Assembly (NCBI RefSeq): GCF_014648255.1
Contig: NZ_BMQT01000008.1
Span: forward strand, 274,135-338,134
Length of the DNA stretch: 64,000 bases
Direction of reading: 5' to 3'
DNA from: Nocardioides albus
GTDB taxonomy: Bacteria > Actinomycetota > Actinomycetes > Propionibacteriales > Nocardioidaceae
Under the pieces are notes generated by a model. The model was not told the origin of the DNA and searched no databases. It saw only the letters and a program-made list of their open reading frames with translations. Below, piece after piece: positions 10,937-18,515 of this stretch. Every line of letters begins with the position of its first letter. Position 1 is the first letter of the stretch. Made by a program: the position numbers and the translations under genes.

Positions 10937-10969
10937 CGGACTTCCCTCCTGTTTGGCCCCCAACTGACA

Positions 10970-10989
10970 TCTGTGACTCGGATCACAGA
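10970..10989. promoter_or_regulatory. CRP/GlxR-type binding site upstream of matC
   Basis: TCTGTGA-N6-TCACAGA: a perfect seven-base inverted repeat that contains TGTGA-N6-TCACA, the CRP-family consensus. It ends 33 bases before the matC start on the minus strand and lies about 55 bases from the GntR gene start on the plus strand. Confidence 0.65.
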
Positions 10990-11005
10990 CGGCTCAGTGG
11001 CCTAG

Positions 11006-11020
11006 CCAATAGGACAATGG
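11006..11020. promoter_or_regulatory. Imperfect inverted repeat, possible GntR operator
   Basis: CCAAT-AGGAC-AATGG, an imperfect dyad midway between matC and the GntR regulator gene, about 25 bases before the regulator start. A FadR-family regulator usually binds such a site in its own divergent promoter region. Weak evidence. Confidence 0.3.
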
Positions 11021-11044
11021 CCGGAACGTCAATACCCTGTAGCC

Positions 11045-11743
11045 ATGAGTGAGTCCGCGCGCTTTCCACGTCCGCTGCAGCGAACCCGCCTCTACGAGCA
11101 GGTCGCGGAGCAGATCACCGCCTGGATCTCGGAGAACGATCTGAAGGCCGGCGACCGATTGCCGCCGGAGAGACAGCTCGCCACCAGCCTCGGCGTCAGC
11201 CGCGCGACGCTCAGCCAGGCTCTCGTCGCCCTCGAGGTGATCGGGGTCGTCGCGGTGCGGCACGGCGACGGGACCGTGCTCACCGACAGGCCACGGGCCG
11301 AGCGCATCACCGATGCGATCCGGGCCCACGCGGAGCGGATCCCGGACGTCATCGAGGCGCGGGACGCACTGGAGACCAAGATCGCCGCCCTGGCGGCGCA
11401 GCGGCGTACGCAGGAGGACCTCGACCGGATCGAGGCGGCGCTGCGGGCGATGGCGGACGACATCGACGGCGGCGGCCGCGGTGTCCACGGTGATGAGCTC
11501 TTCCACCGCGCGGTCACCGAGGCCGCCCACTCTCCCCTGCTCGAGCAGATGATGTCCGAGATCAGCGAGCTGATCCGGGAGACCCGGATCGAGTCGCTCT
11601 CCCAGCCCGATCGCCCCCGGACCTCGCTCGCCGGCCACCAGAAGATCGCCGACGCGATCGCCGCGGGCGATGCCGCGGCCGCCTCGGCGGCGATGCACGG
11701 CCACGTCATGCTGGTCAGCGACGTCGCGCTGCTCCGCGACTGA
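11045..11743 (+). CDS. GntR-family regulator, FadR subfamily (FCD domain)
   Basis: 232 residues. N-terminal winged helix at about residues 12-75: LYEQVAEQITAWISENDLKAGDRLPPERQLATSLGVSRATLSQAL read in pieces, which is the GntR signature. The C-terminal half (about 90-225) is a helical FCD ligand domain with the metal or ligand histidine patterns FHRAVTEAAH and AGHQKIADAI, then AAMHGH at the end. Such regulators typically repress a divergent operon and are released by an organic acid; here that would be the matC/CoA-transferase pair. The start ATG is 81 bases or more from the matC start, leaving room for both promoters. Confidence 0.9.
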   Translation: MSESARFPRPLQRTRLYEQVAEQITAWISENDLKAGDRLPPERQLATSLGVSRATLSQALVALEVIGVVAVRHGDGTVLTDRPRAERITDAIRAHAERIPDVIEARDALETKIAALAAQRRTQEDLDRIEAALRAMADDIDGGGRGVHGDELFHRAVTEAAHSPLLEQMMSEISELIRETRIESLSQPDRPRTSLAGHQKIADAIAAGDAAAASAAMHGHVMLVSDVALLRD

Positions 11744-11822
11744 TGAGCGAGCGCAAGCGAGCGGTAGTGACGCTCATGCCGCCGCTTCCGTATTCTTTGT
11801 CCTCCTCGACGGAGGCGGCGGC

Positions 11823-12584
11823 ATGACCTGGGTCGAGCAGCTCGCGGTGCTCGCCGCGGGCCTGGGTGCCGGCATCCTCACCTCCACGGTGGGCGTCGCC
11901 TCCCTGCTCAGCTTTCCCGTGCTGGTCGCGGTCGGCCTGCCCCCAGTCGTGGCCAACACGTCCAACACGGTCGGGATGACCCCGGCCGGCCTCAGCGGCT
12001 CCTTCGGCTACCGACGGGAGCTGGCCGAGCATCCGCGGGTCACCGCCGCCGTGCTGATCACGGCAGCTGCCGGAAGCGTCGCCGGGTCGTTGCTGCTGCT
12101 GTGGCTGCCGGGATCGGTCTTCGAGGCGGTCGTGCCGTGGCTGATCCTGGGCACCTGCATACTCGTGGGAGTGCAGCCTCGGCTGAGCCGGTTCCTGCGC
12201 CAGCACGCCACCGACGACGCGCCGCGGGTGCAGGTCTCCGGGACCACCGCGGTGTTCGCGACGCTGACCGGCGCCTACGGCGGCTACTTCGGCGCCGGCT
12301 CCGGGGTGATGATGATGGCCGTGCTCGGGTTCGGGACCGACCTGGAGTTCCGCACCGTCAACGCTCTCAAGACGTTCGCCGTGATGGCCTCGAACGTGGT
12401 CGCGACCGTCATCTTCGTGGCGATCGCCGACCTCGACTGGCTCGCGGTCGGCCTGCTCGCCGCGGGCTCGGTCGTGGGCGGGTACGTCGGCTCGCACATC
12501 GGCCGCCGGTTGCCCGCCACCGTCCTGCGTACGCTGATCGTGGTCGTCGGGATCGGCGCGGCGACGCTCATGCTGGTGCGCTGA
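11823..12584 (+). CDS. TauE/SafE-family anion exporter (DUF81)
   Basis: 253 residues, seven to eight membrane segments in two related halves, each opening with a family motif: AGLGAGILTSTVGVASLLSFPVLVAVGLPPVVANTSN in the first half and GAYGGYFGAGSGVMMMAVL with VNALKTFAVMASN in the second. The family exports or imports sulfite, sulfonates or related anions across the inner membrane. The ATG at 11823 follows GGAGGCGGCGGC; the frame remains open upstream but overlaps the GntR gene. It lies 79 bases after the GntR gene on the same strand and may be co-transcribed. The substrate cannot be inferred. Confidence 0.85.
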   Translation: MTWVEQLAVLAAGLGAGILTSTVGVASLLSFPVLVAVGLPPVVANTSNTVGMTPAGLSGSFGYRRELAEHPRVTAAVLITAAAGSVAGSLLLLWLPGSVFEAVVPWLILGTCILVGVQPRLSRFLRQHATDDAPRVQVSGTTAVFATLTGAYGGYFGAGSGVMMMAVLGFGTDLEFRTVNALKTFAVMASNVVATVIFVAIADLDWLAVGLLAAGSVVGGYVGSHIGRRLPATVLRTLIVVVGIGAATLMLVR

Positions 12585-12605
12585 TTCGCGGCAGCCTCCG
12601 CCGGG

Positions 12606-12881
12606 TCAGAACGGCGGCCTTCCGGTCCCGGACACCCGGAACCGTCCCCAGGGGTCGACGTCGGAGAGCCGTCCTTCGGCTTCGCCGTGGGCGGTGTGGA
12701 CGGTGACCGTCTGGCCGCTGCGTACGCCTTCGACGCCGGCGCCGACCCGTCCGTACCAGTGGAACCGGCCGTCGATCGGCTGGAAGGCGCCGCGAAGGGC
12801 GACCTCGACCTCCCAGGTGCCGTGCTCGGAATCGAGGCGCGCGGGACCGTCGTAGAGGTGCTGGGGCTCGTGCTCGCTCAT
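12606..12881 (-). CDS. DUF4873 domain protein
   Basis: 91 residues, a complete stand-alone DUF4873: YDGPARLDSEHGTWEVEVALRGAFQPIDGRFHWYGR (read in pieces), then VTVHTAHGEAEGRLSDVDPWGRFRVSGTGRPPF. The family is found alone or at the C-terminus of flavin monooxygenases in actinobacteria, with no known biochemical role. It overlaps the stop of the upstream TetR gene by four bases (ATGA at 12878-12881), so the two are translationally coupled. Confidence 0.82.
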   Translation of the reverse strand: MSEHEPQHLYDGPARLDSEHGTWEVEVALRGAFQPIDGRFHWYGRVGAGVEGVRSGQTVTVHTAHGEAEGRLSDVDPWGRFRVSGTGRPPF

Positions 12882-13558
12882 CGGGGGCTCTTTCGCAGCG
12901 GGGTGACGATCTCGGGACGGTCCAGCGCGCTCAGGTCAACGCCGTACTCTGCGGTGGTGCCCGCCAGCGCGTGCCAGACGAGCTCGCTGAGATAGCGGGT
13001 GAACGTGGCTCGCGACATGGTGCGCCGCTCGAGCCACCACTGGCCTGCGGACTCGCCGATCCCGACGAAGCTGTGTGCCCAGGGCTCGGCGCCGGCCGCG
13101 TCGACGCCGAGCCGACCGAAGGTGTCGCCGAGCAGGCGCGCGAAGGTCGCGGCGATCACCTGCTTGCCGTCGGCGAGCGGGTCGGTGCCCCCGGTGTGCT
13201 GGCGCACCAGGAGCAGATAGACGTTCGGGTGCTCGGCGATGGTCTCGACGTACGCCGCGACCCCTGCCTCGACCCGTTGACGGGTCGGCGCCGGCGCGAG
13301 CACCGCCTCGACCACGGCATCGAGGATCTGCTGCGCTGCCCACATCCCCACTGCGGCGTGCAGCTCGGCCTTGTCGGCGAAGTAGCGGTAGAGCACCGGC
13401 TTGCTGACCCCGGCCTCCGCGGCGATGTCGGCGATCGAGACCTCGGTCCCGGCCGAGTCGACGGCGCGTACGGCTGCCGCCACCAGCTCCGCCCGCCTGG
13501 TCTCGCGGTGGGCGTCCCAGCGCGAGGAGCGGCCGTCGTCCTTGACCTTCCGTGTCAT
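12878..13558 (-). CDS. TetR-family transcriptional regulator
   Basis: 226 residues from the ATG at 13558 (MTRKVKDDG). The HTH is at about residues 25-70: VRAVDSAGTEVSIADIAAEAGVSKPVLYRYFADKAEL read in pieces, with the classic VSKPVLYRYF recognition helix. The C-terminal domain is of the actinobacterial type that ends in an SAGQWWLERRTMSRATFTRYLSELVW-like segment. It is divergent from a diiron oxygenase gene and coupled to DUF4873; a dyad in the 70-base intergenic region is the likely operator, so it probably represses both directions. The longer open frame to 13672 would run across that operator and is rejected. Confidence 0.9.
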   Translation of the reverse strand: MTRKVKDDGRSSRWDAHRETRRAELVAAAVRAVDSAGTEVSIADIAAEAGVSKPVLYRYFADKAELHAAVGMWAAQQILDAVVEAVLAPAPTRQRVEAGVAAYVETIAEHPNVYLLLVRQHTGGTDPLADGKQVIAATFARLLGDTFGRLGVDAAGAEPWAHSFVGIGESAGQWWLERRTMSRATFTRYLSELVWHALAGTTAEYGVDLSALDRPEIVTPLRKSPR

Positions 13559-13575
13559 GTCCTGCACTCTAGCAA

Positions 13576-13596
13576 TTACCCGTAACTCTGGGTAAC
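13576..13596. promoter_or_regulatory. Putative TetR operator between the TetR and AurF-like genes
   Basis: TTACCC-N8-GGGTAA inverted repeat (arms 13576-13581 and 13590-13595), with an inner TTACCCGTAA palindrome, in the 70-base region between the divergent starts at 13558 and 13629. The position and symmetry are those of an autoregulatory TetR site. Confidence 0.6.
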
Positions 13597-13628
13597 ACCT
13601 AGTTCGACAGCTCAGCCAGGGAGTAGAA

Positions 13629-14516
13629 ATGACCATCGCCGATCCGACCTCCGACCGGCTCCTGCGCTCCACCGCACGTCAGTCCTACGACCCGGAGGTC
13701 GACCTCGACTGGGACGCCGCGCCCGTCGAGGGACTGTGGTGGATGCAGCCCGAGCGCGTCTCTCTCTACGGCACCCAGACCTGGGACCGGCTCAGCCAGG
13801 AGCAGCAGATCGAGCTCTCCCGGCACGAGGTGGCCAGCATCATGAGTGTCGGGCTGTGGTTCGAGGTGCTGCTGATGCAGCTGCTGCTTCGCGAGGTCTA
13901 CGGAGCGGACCCGCGCACGGCGCGGACCCAGTACGCGCTGACCGAGATCGGCGACGAGACCCGCCACTCGGTGATGTTCGGCCGCGCGATCGCGGCGATG
14001 GGGGCACCGGCGTACGGCCCTCGGCCCGCCGTGCTTCGTATCGGAAAGCTCGCCCCGCTGCTGCGCGGCCCCAGCGTCTTCTCCGCGACCCTCGTCGGCG
14101 AGGAGCCGCTCGACCGGTGGCAGCGCGAGCTGATGAAGGACGAACGCTGCCAGCCGCTGACCCGGATGGCCTCCCGCATCCACGTCACCGAGGAGGCCCG
14201 CCACGTCACCTTCGCCCGCGAGGAGCTCGCCGCGGCGATGTCGCAGAAGATCGGGCGTACGCAGCTCCGGCTGCACCAGAACCTCACCGCCCGCTCGGCC
14301 TACGTGATGGCGCGCTCGCTGGTCCACCCGGACTGCTACGCGGCCGTCGGGCTCGATCCGATGGAGGCCCGCCGCGAGGCGCTCGGCAACGAGCACTACC
14401 GCGAGACCCTGTCCTGGATGGGCGAGAAGATGATGCCCTATCTCGTCGAGCACGGGATGGTCTCGGAGAAGGACCGCAAGATCTGGCGGGCCTCGTTCCT
14501 GGTGCCGCGCGACTGA
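13629..14516 (+). CDS. AurF-family diiron oxygenase (p-aminobenzoate N-oxygenase-like)
   Basis: 295 residues, nearly all helical. The carboxylate/histidine ligand pattern of the AurF family is visible: Glu79 in LWFEVLL, Glu110 and His113 in IGDETRHSVMF, then His185, Glu189 and His192 in RIHVTEEARHVTFAREEL. Family members use a carboxylate-bridged diiron centre and O2 to oxidise amines or other substrates, or act as stand-alone oxidases. The divergent TetR plus DUF4873 arrangement is shared with other actinobacterial loci of this type. GGGAGTAGAA before the ATG is a usable ribosome site. The substrate is unknown. Its stop overlaps a small hairpin shared with the convergent TetR gene. Confidence 0.85.
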   Translation: MTIADPTSDRLLRSTARQSYDPEVDLDWDAAPVEGLWWMQPERVSLYGTQTWDRLSQEQQIELSRHEVASIMSVGLWFEVLLMQLLLREVYGADPRTARTQYALTEIGDETRHSVMFGRAIAAMGAPAYGPRPAVLRIGKLAPLLRGPSVFSATLVGEEPLDRWQRELMKDERCQPLTRMASRIHVTEEARHVTFAREELAAAMSQKIGRTQLRLHQNLTARSAYVMARSLVHPDCYAAVGLDPMEARREALGNEHYRETLSWMGEKMMPYLVEHGMVSEKDRKIWRASFLVPRD

Positions 14517-14529
14517 CGGGATCCGTCAG
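14513..14529. terminator. Small bidirectional hairpin over two stop codons
   Basis: CTGACGG-GAT-CCGTCAG, seven-base perfect arms with a three-base loop. It contains the stop codons of both convergent genes (plus-strand TGA, minus-strand TGA). It may act as a weak two-way terminator. Confidence 0.4.
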
Positions 14530-15104
14530 AGCACGGCGAGGCGGTCGACGAGCAGCTCGACCCTCTGCTCGGCGTCCTCCGGAAGCAGCCGTCTCGACCG
14601 GGTGAGAGTCGCCACCCCGTGCAGGGATGCCCAGAACACCTCGGTGAACAGCCCGGGGGCGACACCCTCGCCGGCGACCTCCCCCAGAGTCTCCATCAGT
14701 GCGGCGAACGCGTCCTTCAGTGGTTCCGGTGTGTCCTCCTGCGCATATGCCAACCCGCCGTCGAGCTGGAACAGAGCGTCGTAGACCGCCGGGTTGCGCT
14801 CGGCGAAGTCCAGATAGGCACGCGCCAGGGAGGCGACCCGCTCGCGCGCGGTGCTCGCGGCTGCCGTCGCCGAGCGCATCGCCGTGGCCATCTCGGTGGC
14901 GCCCTCGAGGGCGACGGCGCCGATGATCTCGCGCTTGCCACGGAAGTGGCTGTAGAGGACTGGCTGGCTGTACTCGATGCTCTCCGCGAGGCGGCGCGTG
15001 GTCACCGCATCCCACCCCTGCTGCTCGGCGAGCTCGCGGGCCGTCGCCACGATGAGCCGTTCACGGTCCGCTCGTTCGCGCTGCTTGCGCTCCTGTACCG
15101 ACAT
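14526..15104 (-). CDS. TetR-family transcriptional regulator (WHG-type C-terminal domain)
   Basis: 192 residues. The HTH is at about residues 14-60: LIVATARELAEQQGWDAVTTRRLAESIEYSQPVLYSHFRGKREI read in pieces. The C-terminal domain carries YLDFAERNPAVYDALFQLDGG and FWASLHGVATL, typical of WHG-domain TetR regulators. It is divergent from a DUF1772/DUF4267 membrane gene pair; two identical-pattern operators (CTAGC-NNN-GCTAG) lie in the intergenic region, one only ten bases from this start codon, so autorepression together with repression of the membrane genes is likely. The inducer is unknown. Confidence 0.9.
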   Translation of the reverse strand: MSVQERKQRERADRERLIVATARELAEQQGWDAVTTRRLAESIEYSQPVLYSHFRGKREIIGAVALEGATEMATAMRSATAAASTARERVASLARAYLDFAERNPAVYDALFQLDGGLAYAQEDTPEPLKDAFAALMETLGEVAGEGVAPGLFTEVFWASLHGVATLTRSRRLLPEDAEQRVELLVDRLAVL

Positions 15105-15113
15105 GAGTCGATC

Positions 15114-15126
15114 CTAGCACCGCTAG
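15114..15126. promoter_or_regulatory. TetR operator copy 1
   Basis: CTAGCACCGCTAG, a perfect five-base inverted repeat around three bases, immediately upstream of the TetR start (15104). The same pattern recurs at 15165, with a partial dyad (CCGCTAGCG) between. Confidence 0.65.
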
Positions 15127-15164
15127 ACATTCGAGCAACGAAACCGCTAGCGTTGCACTTAGTT

Positions 15165-15177
15165 CTAGCAATGCTAG
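15165..15177. promoter_or_regulatory. TetR operator copy 2
   Basis: CTAGCAATGCTAG, same CTAGC-N3-GCTAG pattern as copy 1, centred 51 bases away and 20 bases before the DUF1772 gene start. The spacing is close to five helical turns, compatible with dimers on one DNA face. Confidence 0.65.
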
Positions 15178-15196
15178 TTTTCTGAAATGGAGTGCA

Positions 15197-15643
15197 ATGT
15201 ACAACTCACTCGAGGTCGTCACCACCGTCGTTGTCGGCGTGATGGTGGGGGTCGAATTCTCAGTCGCCTTCATCATGAGCCGGATCCTCAATGCGCTCCC
15301 GGAGGACAGCGCCCAGCTCGGCCACGCTCACGGAGGCCGGATGCTCGGCGCCGTGATGCCGGTCTGGTACATCGGCTCGGTCGTCCTCGCAGGCATCTGG
15401 GCTGTCGCCGGGTGGCAACACCGCGGCACCGGCCTCGTCATCGCCGCCGCCGCGCTTCTGATCCTCAGCGTGCTCATGTCGGTCCTGCTGCTTGTTCCGA
15501 TCAACAACCGGAACAAGGCGTGGACCCCCGGGAACCGGCCGGCGGACTGGAGGGAGCAGCTGAACCGCTGGGAGCGCTGGCACTACGTCCGCGTCGCCGT
15601 CCTCATCGCCGCCTTCGCCCTGTTGGTCGCTGCCCTCACCTGA
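15197..15643 (+). CDS. DUF1772 membrane protein (anthrone-oxygenase-like family)
   Basis: 148 residues with four membrane helices: near residues 6-30, 50-70, 75-100 and 125-147. Between helices 3 and 4 is the family's NNRNKAWTPGN...DWREQLNRWERWHYVR segment, the DUF1772 hallmark. Some fungal relatives oxidise anthrones; most bacterial members are uncharacterised. First gene downstream of the TetR operators, followed after 74 bases by a DUF4267 gene. Confidence 0.8.
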   Translation: MYNSLEVVTTVVVGVMVGVEFSVAFIMSRILNALPEDSAQLGHAHGGRMLGAVMPVWYIGSVVLAGIWAVAGWQHRGTGLVIAAAALLILSVLMSVLLLVPINNRNKAWTPGNRPADWREQLNRWERWHYVRVAVLIAAFALLVAALT

Positions 15644-15717
15644 GTCCACCGCCTACCCGTCGGGTCGTGAAGCGGTCCGGCACCCACCCCATGCCGAACG
15701 TCACAAGGAGAAGCACC

Positions 15718-16152
15718 ATGTCATTGAGGAAGATCAACACCGTCCTGGCCTCGATCGTCATCCTGTTCGTGTTCTACCTCGGGTTGTCGTTCATCCTGAT
15801 CCCCGAGTCGTCCGCTCCGGGCGTCGGACTGCCGACCTGGCCCGAGGGCGACGGCGGCGGCTTCCTGGTGATGAAGGGGATCCGCGAGTTCTCGATGGGC
15901 CTGGTGCTCGCCATCCTCCTGTTGACGGGCCACCGTCGCGCGCTGGGCCTGGTGCTGCTGATGGAGGCCGTCGCTCCGTTCGGCGACATGATCAACGTCT
16001 TGACCCACGACGGATCTGTCGTTGCTGCCCTTGCCATTCACGGGCTGACCGCGGTGGTGATCGCCATCAACGGCCTGCTGATCCTTCGGGAGACCCGCGG
16101 CATCGACGAGCCGGCAGCCATCGCCCCCGCCGCGCAGCCGCAAGCGGCGTAG
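15718..16152 (+). CDS. DUF4267 small membrane protein
   Basis: 144 residues, four predicted membrane helices, with the DUF4267 pattern GLSFILIPESSAPGVGLPTWPEG, then KGIREFSMGLVLAILLLTGHRRALG and APFGDMINVLTHDG. The function is unknown. AAGGAGAAGCACC precedes the ATG at 15718 and fixes the start, although the frame stays open far upstream. It is co-directional with the DUF1772 gene and probably under the same TetR regulator. Confidence 0.8.
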   Translation: MSLRKINTVLASIVILFVFYLGLSFILIPESSAPGVGLPTWPEGDGGGFLVMKGIREFSMGLVLAILLLTGHRRALGLVLLMEAVAPFGDMINVLTHDGSVVAALAIHGLTAVVIAINGLLILRETRGIDEPAAIAPAAQPQAA

Positions 16153-16172
16153 CGGAGATCAGCCGGCGGCGC

Positions 16173-17174
16173 TCATGCGCCATCCAGGGTCTCGGACCCG
16201 CCGACGACGAGGGTGAGCTCGACCTCGACGTCAGCGAGGCCCTCGGCATCGAAGGCCGCCCGTAGGTCATCGCCCTCGGGACCAGGCGGGGTGCCGATCA
16301 CCACCACGTGGAGCGAGCTCCCCCGGAGGAACACGTCCGACACCTGCCAGCCCTTGGCCGCAGCCCAGGAGGTGGCGATCGGTTCGGCCTGGCTGACCAG
16401 TCGCTGCTCCTGCAGCACGCGGACGCTGCCGGCCGCGAGCGGGACAGCTACCAGGACGAGGGAGGCGGCCACGGTGACGAGGGACCTCCCGCGCAGCCGA
16501 CCGACCGTCACATCGGCGAGGTCGGCCTCGGCGGCGACATGACGGATACCTGCCGCGATCATCACCACCGTCCCGGTGGCGATGATCGCGGCCACGTTGG
16601 TGCCGAAGAGGAGCAGGGCGCCGACCGCCTCGCCGGCCTCCCCCGACTCGAGAGTGAGACCGACGACCGCGAGCGGCGGGACCAGCGAGATCGCGATTGC
16701 CACCCCAGGCAGCGTGTCGGAGACATCCGCCCGGACCAGGGCGAACGCGCCGACCATGCCGGTGGCGACCGCGGCGAGCAGGTCGATCAGCCGCGGACTC
16801 ACCCGGCCGGAGACCTGGCTGTTGGTGGCGGCGACGACGTCGACCTGCACGGTCAGCCCGATCAGGAATCCGATGGCGACGACCGCAGTCGCTGCCCCCA
16901 GCACCAGGGCGATGTTCGTCGCCAGCTGACGACGGTCGGCGAGGACGAGCGCCAGCGCCGTGCCGAGGATCGGGGTCATCAACGGCGCCACGATCATCGC
17001 CCCGATGACCGTCGCCGTCGAGTCGGCAACCACCCCTGCAGAGGCGATGACACCTGCCAGCACGAGCAGCACCCAGAAAGCGGTGAGATTGCGTTTCCGG
17101 TCGCCCAGGGTGAGGAACAGTCGTTCGGTGATACGCGCGACGTCAGTCGTCGTCACGGCAAGGGTGCCACTCAT
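16173..17174 (-). CDS. DUF389 membrane protein
   Basis: 333 residues: about six to seven membrane helices and a soluble C-terminal tail. DUF389 hallmarks are STATVIGAMIVAPLMTPILGTALALVLADRR, then VVAATNSQVSGRVSPRLIDLLAAVATGMVGAFALVR and GVAIAISLVPPLAVVGLTLESG (read in pieces). The family has no established biochemical role. It is convergent with the DUF4267 gene; the next minus-strand gene upstream starts at 18431, about 60 bases before this start after its stop at 17235. Confidence 0.85.
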   Translation of the reverse strand: MSGTLAVTTTDVARITERLFLTLGDRKRNLTAFWVLLVLAGVIASAGVVADSTATVIGAMIVAPLMTPILGTALALVLADRRQLATNIALVLGAATAVVAIGFLIGLTVQVDVVAATNSQVSGRVSPRLIDLLAAVATGMVGAFALVRADVSDTLPGVAIAISLVPPLAVVGLTLESGEAGEAVGALLLFGTNVAAIIATGTVVMIAAGIRHVAAEADLADVTVGRLRGRSLVTVAASLVLVAVPLAAGSVRVLQEQRLVSQAEPIATSWAAAKGWQVSDVFLRGSSLHVVVIGTPPGPEGDDLRAAFDAEGLADVEVELTLVVGGSETLDGA

Positions 17175-17234
17175 GGACGAAGGATCGGGTCCCCTCGGCC
17201 GTCGCGGCTCCCCCGGAGCAGGTGATCTTCGACG

Positions 17235-18431
17235 TCAGCGGAAGGCGGCCTCGCCCGTCAGCGCCTGCCCGATGATGAGCTGGTGGACCTCGCTGGTGCC
17301 CTCATAGGTCAGGACCGACTCGAGGTTGTTGGCGTGGCGCATGATCGGGTATTCGAGGGTGACGCCGGCGGCCGCGAGGATGGTGCGGCACTCGCGGGCG
17401 ATCGCGATCGCCTCACGGACGTTGTTGAGCTTGCCGAGCGAGATCTGCTCGGGGCGGAGCGTGCCCTCGTCCTTGAGCCGCCCCAGCTGCAGCGCGAGCA
17501 GCATCGACTTGCCGAGCTCGAGAGTCATGTCGGCGAGCTTGGTCTGGGTGATCTGGAAGCCGGCCAGCGGTTTGTCGTAGATCTCCCGGGAGGCTGCGTA
17601 CGCGATGGCGGACTCGAGGCAGTCACGGGCCGCGCCGACAGCGCCGAAGACGATGCCGTACCGGGCTTCGTTGAGGCAGGACAGCGGACCCTTCAGGCCC
17701 CTGACCTCAGGGAACGCGGCGGAACCCGGAAGGCGTACGTCGTCGAGGACGATCTCGCCGGTGACCGAGGCGCGCAGCGACAGCTTCTGCTTGATCACCG
17801 GCGCCGAGAAGCCCGGGGTGTCGGTCGGGACCACGAAGCCACGGATCCCCTTACCGTTCTCCCCCTCGTCGGTCTGCGCCCACACCACCGCGACGTCGGC
17901 GACCGGTGCGTTGGTGATCCACATCTTGGTGCCGGACAGGATCCAGTCACTGTTCTCGTCTCCCGGGGCATCCCTTCGGGCACGCGTACGCATCCCGGCC
18001 GGATTGGAGCCGAAGTCGGGCTCGGTCAGACCGAAGCAGCCGATCGCCTCCCCGGCGGCCATCCGCGGCAGCCATTCCTGCTTCTGCTCCTCGCTCCCCC
18101 ACTTCCAGATCGCGAACATCGCCAACGACCCCTGCACGGAGACGAGCGAGCGGATGCCGGAGTCGGCCGCCTCGAGCTCCATGCAGGCCAGGCCGTACGC
18201 GGTGGCGCTGGTCCCCGCGCAGCCGTAGCCCTCCAGGTGCATCCCGAGGACGCCCAGCCTGCCGAGCTCGGGGGCCAGCTCGCGGACCGGGACGTCGCCG
18301 GCCTCGAACCAGTCGGCGAGGTGTGGCTTGATCTCCTTCTCCGCGAAGGTCCTCACCGTGTCGCGGATCGCACGGTCCTCCTCGCCGATGAGTGCCTCGG
18401 TGGCGAAGAGCTCGAGCGGGGTCTGGGGCAT
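17235..18431 (-). CDS. gcdH: Acyl-CoA dehydrogenase, glutaryl-CoA dehydrogenase type
   Basis: 398 residues. FAD/substrate motifs are intact: IGCFGLTEPDFGSNPAGMRT, KMWITNAPVADVAVVWAQ, then LNEARYGIVFGAVGAARDCLE and the C-terminal YEGTSEVHQLIIGQALTG with the catalytic glutamate of the acyl-CoA dehydrogenase fold in YEGTSEV. The arginine in LTEPDFGSNPAGM and the overall form match glutaryl-CoA dehydrogenases, which oxidise and decarboxylate glutaryl-CoA to crotonyl-CoA in lysine and tryptophan breakdown. The ATG at 18431 has an AAGGAGA site upstream, so the in-frame 18485 start is rejected. No transcription partner is adjacent. Short-chain acyl-CoA dehydrogenase remains the alternative. Confidence 0.82.
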   Translation of the reverse strand: MPQTPLELFATEALIGEEDRAIRDTVRTFAEKEIKPHLADWFEAGDVPVRELAPELGRLGVLGMHLEGYGCAGTSATAYGLACMELEAADSGIRSLVSVQGSLAMFAIWKWGSEEQKQEWLPRMAAGEAIGCFGLTEPDFGSNPAGMRTRARRDAPGDENSDWILSGTKMWITNAPVADVAVVWAQTDEGENGKGIRGFVVPTDTPGFSAPVIKQKLSLRASVTGEIVLDDVRLPGSAAFPEVRGLKGPLSCLNEARYGIVFGAVGAARDCLESAIAYAASREIYDKPLAGFQITQTKLADMTLELGKSMLLALQLGRLKDEGTLRPEQISLGKLNNVREAIAIARECRTILAAAGVTLEYPIMRHANNLESVLTYEGTSEVHQLIIGQALTGEAAFR

Positions 18432-18515
18432 GGGGAGTCTCCTTGGGGTCGACGGGGGCGCGGTGCCGATTGTGTCACTCGTCACCGGAGCCCGGCCGAA
18501 CCGTTCGCCGCTGGG

